Below, piece by piece: positions 27,582-35,944 of a DNA stretch of 64,000 nt. The notes beneath the pieces are model-generated. The model ran no database searches. It was given only the letters and a program-made list of their open reading frames with translations, and was not told the origin of the DNA. Position numbers and translations under genes: made by a program. The number at the start of each line of letters is the position of its first letter. The first letter of the stretch is position 1. The stretch lies in contig NZ_CP114778.1 of NCBI RefSeq assembly GCF_027359395.1, positions 806,001-870,000 of the forward strand, read 5' to 3'. The DNA comes from Prochlorococcus marinus str. MIT 1013. GTDB taxonomy: Bacteria > Cyanobacteriota > Cyanobacteriia > PCC-6307 > Cyanobiaceae.

Positions 27582-27836
27582 AGTAATTAGCTTCTATCAA
27601 TTTATACACTAGCAAAAATCATAAATCACAGAGCTTGAAAAAGTTAGCCTCCTTGCCCAGCAACCAAAATTGGGCTTAACAAGAATAAATTATTCTCAAT
27701 CTCAAATCTATTTGGGTGCAAGCCATTTTTTCTGAATATCTTACTTTTTCTGCTCAATGGCATGAAGGCTATTACAAATATTTCAAGAATAGACCTCAAT
27801 GTAATTTATTGGACTAATTTAAAATTTTTAGAATAG

Positions 27837-28235
27837 ATGATGAGTAGAAAACGAAATAAAGTGATTTTGAACCTTTTTGCATTTATCTTTGCAACTTGTT
27901 TTTCACTACTATGTTTTCATACAGAAATCTTATATGCCTCAGAAAGCAATCAACCTGATTTAGTCAAAAAAATCTCACAATCTTATACAAAGAAATTCTG
28001 CAATTCGATTGGATTTGGACTTTCAAAGGAAAGTGCTATGAAATTTTCAATAAAAGAAAATAATCAAGTATTTTACAAAAAAAAAGAGTTTAATAACATT
28101 AATAAAGAATTACTTGCAGAGACAATAGCTATATCAGTTGTTGAGAAATGTGGCTACCCTATCAACTTATCTGGAGAGAAAGGCATTCAAGAATTTAAAA
28201 GTTATTATATATCAAAAGAAAAAGAATACTCATAA
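27837..28235 (+). CDS. Secreted or periplasmic hypothetical protein
   Basis: 132 residues (131 if the second Met is used). A basic start and hydrophobic stretch (residues ~9-30, ending near LYASES) look like a signal peptide. The mature part contains two cysteines (KKFCNSIGFGLSKESAMKFS and VEKCGYPINLSGEKGI) that could form a disulfide. I recognise it as a picocyanobacterial conserved hypothetical. Function unknown. Confidence 0.65.
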   Translation: MMSRKRNKVILNLFAFIFATCFSLLCFHTEILYASESNQPDLVKKISQSYTKKFCNSIGFGLSKESAMKFSIKENNQVFYKKKEFNNINKELLAETIAISVVEKCGYPINLSGEKGIQEFKSYYISKEKEYS

Positions 28236-28312
28236 ACAAAGTATAAAACCAATATTTAGAAATCAATCTATTTTATAAAATAAAATTAAAGTTAATTCTT
28301 TTATTAATAAAT

Positions 28313-29980
28313 TCATATTTGCTCTATCATTCCAAATTTCTTTAACATTGACATGACTAATGGCTGCTTTTCAATAGATATTCCAATCTTAGATAAATCT
28401 TTAGTATCTAAGAATTGATTTTGATATAAATATTCTATTAGATTATCTATAGAAGTTCCAATGATAATCCTTGAAAGAGAATGATGTAACCTATGTCTAA
28501 TAAGATTAGGATTAACACTACTCACCTTTACTTTACTATTTTTTATTTTTATCTCATTAGTTCCATAATCTTTAAATAAATATTTAATAGATGGCATAGA
28601 GGCTCTGTGAGGCTTAGTTGAAATAGCTTTTGTTCTCTCAATATATAATTCTTCCCATAAATCCCGTAATTGTTTTTGTACTATATCCCAGGAAAATCTA
28701 AGTCTCCAATTTGTTTTTGCATTTACACCGATTTCAATTCTTTTTTGTGGATTCTTAGCAAGGAAAATCAGCCTTTCAGCCATTAAATTATAGTCTAAAC
28801 AAGTAGTCATACTTCTCAGACCAATCATATAATCATGATTTAGTAATCCTAATTGATATTGAATATCAATAAAATCTAATGAATTGTCTGTACCTAGGTA
28901 ATAAGTAGTTGGTATTAAATAACCGTTTTCTCCATCTAATACGAAGTCTTTATATCCGTTCCAATCACTAATAATAACTGGTAATTCTGCTGACATTGCT
29001 TCGACAACAGTTATGCCATAAGTTTCTTGAATATTATCAGATGGAGAAACAAAAACATCTGCAGCCATTAATGCCAATTCCTTTTCTTCTTCTGTAGCAT
29101 TTTTAACACCACCAAGCCTCTTTAAATTTAGATTTTTAGTGTTTATTGCTAAATCATTATATGCTTCTTCTGAATATTTATTATTAAAAACGCCACATTC
29201 CAAGAGTATAACATTCTTATCTTGACAGCTCATTGCAGTCTTAGAAACTGCCTGATAAATACTTAATGGATGAGCCTTAGCATGTGCGCATAATCTTCCT
29301 AAATATAAAATTATATAAGAATCCTTAGGTAGTTTTAAAGTATTTCTCGCTTTTATTCTTTTTTCTTGTCTAGTAGTACTGTTATCAGTTATGAAATCTT
29401 TTACTGCTAGAGGAATTATAGGTAATTTAATTGATTTTTTTTTAGGTAAAATCATATCAAATTTTTCTTCTAACGACTCATGATGATAATTTCTTATTCT
29501 TTCAACTACTTTTTTACCAGATGTCGAAGTGCAAATTAAAGCGTCCCAATCTTCGATAATACCTGTAACTGTATTTTGAATACATTGAATTGCTGATGTG
29601 CTACTTAATGTATGTATCATCCCTACAATAGAAAAAATATTGGATTTCATTCCAGATCTTAAAGCATTATATTTTATAATATTTGGATCTTGTATGAATA
29701 ATGTTTGCAGATCATTTCTTGAAAGTGTCGTAATAATATTTATTTTTGATTCTTTAGGTTTAATATCACATAACAATTTTTCTAATTTTTTTTTAGCTAA
29801 ATCGCTATCTGTAAATATATTTAATTGTTCGTTCTCTTTCAAGTTCCCAGTAATTCCTTTTACTACATTTAAACCCGCAACTCTCCTTCCCAATAATTGC
29901 TTGCTTGTTAAATCAAAACTATCCTCAGGTAATAATAATGTTGCCGCATAGTTTTTATAGTTTTTTTGAAAATCTTCCAT
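28313..29980 (-). CDS. Glycosyltransferase family 4 protein
   Basis: 555 residues, GT-B fold. YLGRLCAHAKAHPLSI opens the C-terminal donor domain near residue 215, and the GT4 signature is SPSDNIQETYGITVVEAMSAELPVIISDWNGYKDFV with the paired acidic residues. About 150 extra residues follow the catalytic core and contain no recognisable motif. It probably adds a hexose to a surface polysaccharide. It is a single gene on the minus strand, 330 bp upstream of which an rfbB pseudogene begins on the other strand. Confidence 0.85.
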   Translation of the reverse strand: MEDFQKNYKNYAATLLLPEDSFDLTSKQLLGRRVAGLNVVKGITGNLKENEQLNIFTDSDLAKKKLEKLLCDIKPKESKINIITTLSRNDLQTLFIQDPNIIKYNALRSGMKSNIFSIVGMIHTLSSTSAIQCIQNTVTGIIEDWDALICTSTSGKKVVERIRNYHHESLEEKFDMILPKKKSIKLPIIPLAVKDFITDNSTTRQEKRIKARNTLKLPKDSYIILYLGRLCAHAKAHPLSIYQAVSKTAMSCQDKNVILLECGVFNNKYSEEAYNDLAINTKNLNLKRLGGVKNATEEEKELALMAADVFVSPSDNIQETYGITVVEAMSAELPVIISDWNGYKDFVLDGENGYLIPTTYYLGTDNSLDFIDIQYQLGLLNHDYMIGLRSMTTCLDYNLMAERLIFLAKNPQKRIEIGVNAKTNWRLRFSWDIVQKQLRDLWEELYIERTKAISTKPHRASMPSIKYLFKDYGTNEIKIKNSKVKVSSVNPNLIRHRLHHSLSRIIIGTSIDNLIEYLYQNQFLDTKDLSKIGISIEKQPLVMSMLKKFGMIEQI

Positions 29981-30137
29981 TCTATAATTTATCTAAAGAT
30001 GAGAATAGATTAACCTATTTGGAAGATTTTATGAAATATTATTGATTAATTTTTATAGGAAATTGCCAACAAGAACTTTAATTATTTGGGATGTCAGATA
30101 AAATACACAAACAAATTAAAAAGATGTGTCCTTTTGG

Positions 30138-30535
30138 CTGAAATTCTTGTAACAGGTGGAGCTGGTTTCATATTAAGTCATTTCCTTGAGGTTATCCATA
30201 AAGAACAAGCTCTAAAATAATAGTTATTGATAACTTAAGTTATGCTGCAAATTTAGATAGTGTTCCAAGTAATAAACAAATTGAATTTGAATGGTGTGAT
30301 ATTAATAACGAAGAGCATGTTTATTACATTTTTAAAAAGCATAGGCCAACTAAAGTATATCATTTTGCTGCTGAAAGTCATGTTGATAAATCTCTAAAAA
30401 ATTAGAGGCCTTTTTTAGAGACTAATGTAATTGGAACAATAAATCTTTTAAATGCTTCTCTTTTAGTAGGAATTGAAAAATTTCATTTTATATCTACTGA
30501 CGAAGTTTATGTCTCATCAGATCATAAAGCTACGG
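30138..30535 (+). pseudogene. rfbB: dTDP-glucose 4,6-dehydratase remnant
   Basis: Reads ILVTGGAGFILSHFLE, then after a frameshift VIDNLSYAANLDSVPSNKQI, FHFAAESHVDKS-like YHFAAESHVDKSLKN, an in-frame TAG, and NVIGTINLLNAS and FHFISTDEVYVS. The Rossmann glycine motif and the TDE catalytic region are recognisable. It lost frame and then its last two thirds, and ends at the junction with the terminase-like fragment. An intact homologue stands at 63050. Confidence 0.85.
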
Positions 30536-30585
30536 TTGGATTAGCTGCTGATTCTTCATATAACAATCGAGTAAAAAAAATCTAG
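30536..30585 (+). pseudogene. Terminase-small-subunit-like 3' fragment
   Basis: Reads GLAADSSYNNRVKKI and a stop, like the end of the fragment at 45758. It abuts the 3' end of the next TPR gene with only 3 bp between stop codons. Confidence 0.65.
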
Positions 30586-30588
30586 TAA

Positions 30589-32169
30589 TCAATTTGGCAA
30601 CAGGTCAAATGCCATAACTATTCGATCAGTATCTGTAGAGAAAGGGATAGTTCTATGATGAAGAGAAGAGGGGAACAAAACTATATCCCCTGCTTCTGGA
30701 TGATGAATTAAATTGGGAGAGTTAATATTGGAATAATTCGGACCATTTAAACTAAATTCAATTGCCCCTTCATCCTTCCCTAGTGAAGGAACAACCTTTA
30801 AATAAATAACGCCACTTAGCCATCCAGAAGGATGTATATGTGCCTCTTGATATCCTTGCTTTTTAAGAATTACATGCCACGCCGTTAAATTTCTATTTGA
30901 TGGCCATTTTTGAATATAGGAACAAGATTCTTTTTTAAATTTTAAATAATAAGAATCTAATTCATTTAAAATGATTGATTTAAGATATGAAATATTTTCA
31001 GATGAGTTGGAAAATAAATTTATATGAGTAGGAGTTTGAAAACCATTACGAGTTGCTTTCTTTGATGGCTCCCAAATAGTTTTAATCTCAGCTAGCTCAT
31101 TAATTATTTTTTTTATATATTCATCATAATGTTTTAGATGAGATTTTAGATTTGAAAAATATAAAAATGAAATTGGATTCCTACAAAAATTATTAGATGT
31201 ATCTCTATGTTCCTTTGCTGAAATAAATGAAGCGAATGCAGCTAATCTTATATTTTCATTATCTATTTCTGACGTTTTTTCAATTCTCTTGTAAATCTCA
31301 TCAACCCTTCCAAGTGCATAAAGAGCTTCCAAAGCAAACGCCCTTGAGTTTTTTGTATTACAAGAATCTGAGTCTTTTAAGGCTCGTTCAAATTCTCCTC
31401 TTTCAAAAAGGAATTGCCATCTATTTTTTAATACAGAATATGAATTTGGACTCAAGGTAAGTGCCTTTGAGTAACATGCCTCTACCTCTTCGAATTTACC
31501 AAGATAGTTCAAAATAGATCCAAGATTGTTATAAGCATTAGCTAAATCAGGTTTAAGTTCAATTGCTTTTCGAGTAGATATTTCTGCTTCTTTTAGTCTT
31601 CCAAGATCTTTTAATATGTTTCCAAGATTGTTATGGGCAACAGCGAAATTAGGTTTAAGTTCAATTGCTTTGCGAGTAGATATTTCTGCTTCTTTTAGTC
31701 TTCCAAGATCTTTTAATATGTTTCCAAGATTGGAATAGGCTTTCGCGAAATCAGGATTAAGTTCAATTGCTTTTCGAGTGGATATTTCAGCTTCTTGTAG
31801 GTTTCCTCGATCCCATAATATATCTCCCAAATTATTATGAGCTTCTGGAAAATCAGGATTTAGTTTAATTGCTTTGCGTTGTAACAACTCTGCTTCTTCT
31901 AATTTGCCTAGATCTTTCAATATGACTCCATAATTAGAAAAAACTCTGTGATCAGTGAAACCTTGATTAATGAAATCTTGATAATATTTTGCTGCTTGTG
32001 AAATATTTCCTTGTGAATGAAACTTAAATGCTTGATTAATTATTTGCTTTTTAGACGGCTTCTTGGAGATATCGATAGAAGTAGAAATATTTTCTTTGCT
32101 TTCTTTTAAGGCGAATGGAACTGTGAATGTTTTTACTTCAGAGCCTTCTTGTTTTTGATTTCTTTTCAT
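30589..32169 (-). CDS. TPR protein with 2-oxoglutarate/Fe(II) oxygenase domain
   Basis: 526 residues. The tag VKTFTVPFALKESKENI is followed by about six TPR units (residues ~35-230), a variable middle, and a C-terminal 2OG-Fe(II) dioxygenase-like domain of the Oxy_5 type: HIHPSGWLSGVIYL supplies the first metal ligands, and GDIVLFPSSLHHRTIPF with the distal RIVMAFDL completes the site. Such domains hydroxylate proteins or small molecules. The start is ATG at 32169; the GTG and first codons used by sister genes are missing. It lies 96 bp after the carbamoyltransferase and is probably read from the same transcript. Its first 648 bp duplicate 34634-35281. Confidence 0.85.
   Translation of the reverse strand: MKRNQKQEGSEVKTFTVPFALKESKENISTSIDISKKPSKKQIINQAFKFHSQGNISQAAKYYQDFINQGFTDHRVFSNYGVILKDLGKLEEAELLQRKAIKLNPDFPEAHNNLGDILWDRGNLQEAEISTRKAIELNPDFAKAYSNLGNILKDLGRLKEAEISTRKAIELKPNFAVAHNNLGNILKDLGRLKEAEISTRKAIELKPDLANAYNNLGSILNYLGKFEEVEACYSKALTLSPNSYSVLKNRWQFLFERGEFERALKDSDSCNTKNSRAFALEALYALGRVDEIYKRIEKTSEIDNENIRLAAFASFISAKEHRDTSNNFCRNPISFLYFSNLKSHLKHYDEYIKKIINELAEIKTIWEPSKKATRNGFQTPTHINLFSNSSENISYLKSIILNELDSYYLKFKKESCSYIQKWPSNRNLTAWHVILKKQGYQEAHIHPSGWLSGVIYLKVVPSLGKDEGAIEFSLNGPNYSNINSPNLIHHPEAGDIVLFPSSLHHRTIPFSTDTDRIVMAFDLLPN
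31520..32167. repeat. 648-bp direct repeat, copy 1 (with 34634-35281)
   Basis: Encodes the tag and first five to six TPR units of two neighbouring genes; one mismatch seen. The copies are 3114 bp apart, an exact number of codons. Confidence 0.95.
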
Positions 32170-32265
32170 TAGTTTATAAACTTGAATAAAGCTTTAAACT
32201 TTCCATTCCTTGAGATTAAAATCTTGAGCAAAGATAAATTAAATAATTGATTTGGAATATTCATC

Positions 32266-33963
32266 TTAATCACGTGAAATTAAAATATTTCCTATGAATA
32301 AGCAGTCCAAGAACCCTAAGGAAAAAGAATGCAAGGCATCATTTGGCGATTCAACAATAGGCTCACCTGGTCGATTAAATGATGTATTTAATAAAATAGG
32401 AACACCTATAGTTTTTTCTACCTCTAAAAGCAAACAATACAAAATCTTATTCTGCTTTTTATTTACAGTTTGAACTCGCGCTGTTCCATCCACATGTTTA
32501 ATTGATAACAGTCTTTTATCCAAGACTTTTACATTTCTCATCATAACTGGCGAACTATCATTAATATCAAAAAACTGATTGGCTTGCTCTTCAATGACAA
32601 CTGGAGCATATGGTCGATATCTATCTCGACACTTCATTAATTGATCTAATAGATATTTGGTGGAAGTACTAAAAGGATTAGCGAAGATGCTTCTATTGCC
32701 TAGTGCTCTTGGACCAAATTCACTTCTGCCTTGAAACCATCCAAAGACTTTTTCTTGTTTAATCATTTCTGCAGCTCTGATATATAATTCATTTTGAGGA
32801 AGAACTTTATAACATAAATTGGATTTTAATACTTCCTCCATAATCTCGTCCTTATCATAAAGTCGACCATAATAATCTTTTATTATTGAAAATTTTCTAT
32901 CTAAACCCATATTTAAATTGGCTGCTATTCCCGCACCAATAGCTGTTCCATTATCTTCAACAGAACCATTTAGAATTATATTTTTAAAATAGTTACTTTG
33001 TTTAATACGTTCATTTGCTACTACGTTTAATGCAACTCCACCAGAAAGATATAAAGTATCAGTTGGAAATTCCTTCTTAAGTATATCTAGTAACTTTAAA
33101 ATTACATTTTCCGTTTCAACTTGTACTTTATGAGCTAGATTCTGATGGTGTTTGCTATTTGATAAATCTACACGGAAAATATTTGCCTTTTTATAAAGAT
33201 TATTAATTTTATTGAAGTCTAAATTAATTTCCCCATTCCCATTAATTGTCAGAAGATTGCCTTTATTAGATTTATCTTCTTTCCCAAATGCTGCTAAACC
33301 CATTACTTTCCCAGCTGAATTTCTTGATCCACAACAATATAAAGAAGCCCATTCCCAGTAATGGCCAATACTTTGTAGAAAGCCTTTTGAATTACAATTG
33401 TAATCATCAAGAGCAGACTGTGATGGACTAAATCGATAAATCAGGTAAACTTCTGACCCATCAAACCAATATGCAGAAATAACTTCCTTTCCAGAAAATT
33501 TCGTATGATTAATTATTTGTGAGTGATTTTTTTCATGTATATTGAATAGTGATCTATCTTCTTCTAATGATCCACTTCCATCAATTACCAATACTATTCC
33601 TGGCTTCTTATTCCCATAGTGAATAATATATTCCATATGAGCTAAATGATGTGGTACATAGAATGTGCCAAGAAAATTTTCTGGTACTCCACCTATATAT
33701 TGAAATAACTTCTCATTACTAATCTTCTGTACTTTCCATGGTGTTGAAAGAGCAATTGCATTTACATCTTTATATTTAAGACCTGAAGAGTTTAAACAGT
33801 ACTGTACGCATTTATGTGTTAACTCTATTTCTTTACCTAAAGGTAGGCTTTGACGTTTCTTGCGGGAAATACGTTCTGCTTGTATTGCTGCTTTCACTTC
33901 ACCATCACATATTAATGCGACACTCCCATTGTGGGTATTGCTAAAACCAAGAATTATGCTCAT
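32266..33963 (-). CDS. Carbamoyltransferase, NodU/CmcH family
   Basis: 565 residues. Transfers a carbamoyl group from carbamoyl phosphate to a hydroxyl, via carbamoyl-AMP. The N-terminal Kae1-like domain has NTHNGSVALI and the metal-site VPHHLAHMEY with VIDGSGS; the C-terminal YrdC-like domain has GWFQGRSEFGPRALGNRSI and LNTSFNRPGEPIVESPNDA. Full length. It sits between two TPR genes on the minus strand, 9 bp after the first and 96 bp before the second. The likely role is O-carbamoylation of a sugar in a surface glycan. A dead fragment of a relative lies at 20398. Confidence 0.93.
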   Translation of the reverse strand: MSIILGFSNTHNGSVALICDGEVKAAIQAERISRKKRQSLPLGKEIELTHKCVQYCLNSSGLKYKDVNAIALSTPWKVQKISNEKLFQYIGGVPENFLGTFYVPHHLAHMEYIIHYGNKKPGIVLVIDGSGSLEEDRSLFNIHEKNHSQIINHTKFSGKEVISAYWFDGSEVYLIYRFSPSQSALDDYNCNSKGFLQSIGHYWEWASLYCCGSRNSAGKVMGLAAFGKEDKSNKGNLLTINGNGEINLDFNKINNLYKKANIFRVDLSNSKHHQNLAHKVQVETENVILKLLDILKKEFPTDTLYLSGGVALNVVANERIKQSNYFKNIILNGSVEDNGTAIGAGIAANLNMGLDRKFSIIKDYYGRLYDKDEIMEEVLKSNLCYKVLPQNELYIRAAEMIKQEKVFGWFQGRSEFGPRALGNRSIFANPFSTSTKYLLDQLMKCRDRYRPYAPVVIEEQANQFFDINDSSPVMMRNVKVLDKRLLSIKHVDGTARVQTVNKKQNKILYCLLLEVEKTIGVPILLNTSFNRPGEPIVESPNDALHSFSLGFLDCLFIGNILISRD

Positions 33964-33972
33964 GATCTTATG

Positions 33973-35292
33973 CTATAAATTATTTATAAGGTTCATTAAA
34001 TTGCTTCTAGCTAAGTCTTTCTGATTGAATAATACAAGGCTTCTTCGAATAACAAGCCAACCAAGATCTTCTGTTGCATTATCTTTTAATAGGATCTTGG
34101 ATGCCTGAATGTTATGTGAGGCTAAATCTTCTATCTCTGAAAACTCTCTTTTTAAGAATTTATACTCGCAGAAACCTAACGTTAGTAATATTTTATCCTT
34201 ACTAACAGCTGATTCTAAAACCTCATGTAAATCATAGCTGTCAAATACATACTTAATTAATTTATTTATGTCATTATTCCTTTCCTTTATTATTAATAAA
34301 TTTAAAAAGATTGACAGCAGCTTATGTAGAGAATTCTGATTAACTAGTTCCATACTAAAATTACACCAAAGTTTAATAAATTCATTTACATTGTCTGTAG
34401 TAAATTTAGGAGAATTATTGCAAATTTCTTCTAATAAAATCTTTGATTTTTCCCAATCGCAATCATTTATACTTTCCATTAAGATTTTATTTTTTATCAA
34501 AGGATATCTATAAAAATCTGATATTTCAAGACCTGCTTTAATACGATATCCTGCGTTTTTGGGGTCAATCTTATATGCTTTATTATAACTTATAGTCGCT
34601 TCATTATACCTTCTAAGATCTATCAATATATTTCCAAGATTGTTATAAGCATTAGCTAAATCAGGTTTAAGTTCAATTGCTTTTCGAGTAGATATTTCTG
34701 CTTCTTTTAGTCTTCCAAGATCTTTTAATATGTTTCCAAGATTGTTATGGGCAACAGCGAAATTAGGTTTAAGTTCAATTGCTTTGCGAGTAGATATTTC
34801 TGCTTCTTTTAGTCTTCCAAGATCTTTTAATATGTTTCCAAGATTGGAATAGGCTTTCGCGAAATCAGGATTAAGTTCAATTGCTTTTCGAGTGGATATT
34901 TCAGCTTCTTGTAGGTTTCCTCGATCCCATAATATATCTCCCAAATTATTATGAGCTTCTGGAAAATCAGGATTTAGTTTAATTGCTTTGCGTTGTAACA
35001 ACTCTGCTTCTTCTAATTTGCCTAGATCTTTCAATATGACTCCATAATTAGAAAAAACTCTGTGATCAGTGAAACCTTGATTAATGAAATCTTGATAATA
35101 TTTTGCTGCTTGTGAAATATTTCCTTGTGAATGAAACTTAAATGCTTGATTAATTATTTGCTTTTTAGACGGCTTCTTGGAGATATCGATAGAAGTAGAA
35201 ATATTTTCTTTGCTTTCTTTTAAGGCGAATGGAACTGTGAATGTTTTTACTTCAGAGCCTTCTTGTTTTTGATTCCTTTTCCCCTCAGTCAC
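33973..35292 (-). CDS. TPR protein with unknown helical C-terminus
   Basis: 439 residues. GTG start at 35292 gives the full tag (MTEGKRNQKQEGSEVKTF). Six to seven TPR units (residues ~38-250) are followed by ~190 residues of unknown type, with DCDWEKSKILLEEICNN and a C-terminal LGWLVIRRSLVLFNQKDLAR. The end looks helical and TPR-like, so it may be an adaptor without an enzyme domain. It is first in a probable operon with the carbamoyltransferase and the TPR-oxygenase. The first 648 bp are duplicated in the last of these. Promoter at 35326. Confidence 0.8.
   Translation of the reverse strand: MTEGKRNQKQEGSEVKTFTVPFALKESKENISTSIDISKKPSKKQIINQAFKFHSQGNISQAAKYYQDFINQGFTDHRVFSNYGVILKDLGKLEEAELLQRKAIKLNPDFPEAHNNLGDILWDRGNLQEAEISTRKAIELNPDFAKAYSNLGNILKDLGRLKEAEISTRKAIELKPNFAVAHNNLGNILKDLGRLKEAEISTRKAIELKPDLANAYNNLGNILIDLRRYNEATISYNKAYKIDPKNAGYRIKAGLEISDFYRYPLIKNKILMESINDCDWEKSKILLEEICNNSPKFTTDNVNEFIKLWCNFSMELVNQNSLHKLLSIFLNLLIIKERNNDINKLIKYVFDSYDLHEVLESAVSKDKILLTLGFCEYKFLKREFSEIEDLASHNIQASKILLKDNATEDLGWLVIRRSLVLFNQKDLARSNLMNLINNL
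34634..35281. repeat. 648-bp direct repeat, copy 2 (with 31520-32167)
   Basis: See copy 1. Recombination with copy 1 would delete 3114 bp and join this gene's promoter and start to the oxygenase domain in frame. Confidence 0.95.
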
Positions 35293-35325
35293 ATCTATTG
35301 TTTTATAAAGAATTTATTTATTAGG

Positions 35326-35331
35326 ATTATA
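35326..35331 (-). promoter_or_regulatory. TPR-family promoter -10 box
   Basis: TATAAT on the minus strand in CATATAATCCTAATAAATAA, 33 bp before the GTG start. Confidence 0.55.
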
Positions 35332-35421
35332 TGTCTGATTAGGGTTTTTAGTTTTCAACTACAAAAAGAAATTCACCCGTTGTAAAAAGCATGAGAAAAT
35401 ATCTTTTTTGAAGGAAAGTAA

Positions 35422-35583
35422 TTAGTCCAGACCTATTGAAAATAAGAGCGTTTGGTAATTACCTACCGCTTTTTCTTCGGCTAAAACTTCTTCCCCTTCG
35501 TTAATAGTGTCGGGAACTTTATCAACTTTAGGTAGTGAAGTATAATGCTTAGGTTGCCTGAGATTGATTGCGATCACTTTCAT
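35422..35583 (-). CDS. Possible small ORF in the TPR leader
   Basis: 53 residues, N-terminus MKVIAINLRQPKHYTSLPK. The same start recurs in the other leader copies (minus strand before 40190 and 45540, plus strand from 60285), but their ends differ by frameshifts or a sequence junction, so it may be a decaying gene once divergent from tRNA-Ala. It contains the tRNA promoter on the opposite strand. Confidence 0.3.
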   Translation of the reverse strand: MKVIAINLRQPKHYTSLPKVDKVPDTINEGEEVLAEEKAVGNYQTLLFSIGLD

Positions 35584-35594
35584 GTTAACGATTT

Positions 35595-35645
35595 GGAGCC
35601 ATAGCTCAGCTGGTAGAGCACCTGCATGGCTGCAGACCCTGAAAA
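35595..35645 (+). repeat. tRNA-Ala 5' half, relic 1
   Basis: GGAGCCATAGCTCAGCTGG and onward to the anticodon arm, with one base lost in the anticodon loop; the 3' half is absent. It is preceded by the same 60-bp promoter segment (TATAAT 45-50 bp upstream) as the other relics. The gap to 35944 shows nothing else apart from two TGCGCA boxes at 35698 and 35710. Confidence 0.9.
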
Positions 35646-35944
35646 CCGCTAAAAGCATTGAAGTGAGTGGGATATTAGAACACTGAAAAACAAATAATGC
35701 GCATAACGTTGCGCAATTATAATATAGTATTTAGCTCTAATAAATGTAACATATCCTTTGTTCTGACTTGAGATTTGCCTCTTTTTATTTATATCTTAAT
35801 CACTAATTGACAGATAGAAGAGCCTCAAATGCATATCCAACATCGAAAATTAAAACTAATTCTCTCTTAAACACCAGCAGGCAATCTCAGCTTTTCTTAT
35901 TTTACGCGGTGTTTAGTTCTAAATATATTGTTTTTGTTGATTAT

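Noticed and set aside
35595-35660. A functional tRNA at the tRNA-Ala-like sequence
   Set aside because: The 3' half, T-arm and acceptor strand are missing; the same holds at 40198, 45548 and 60235.
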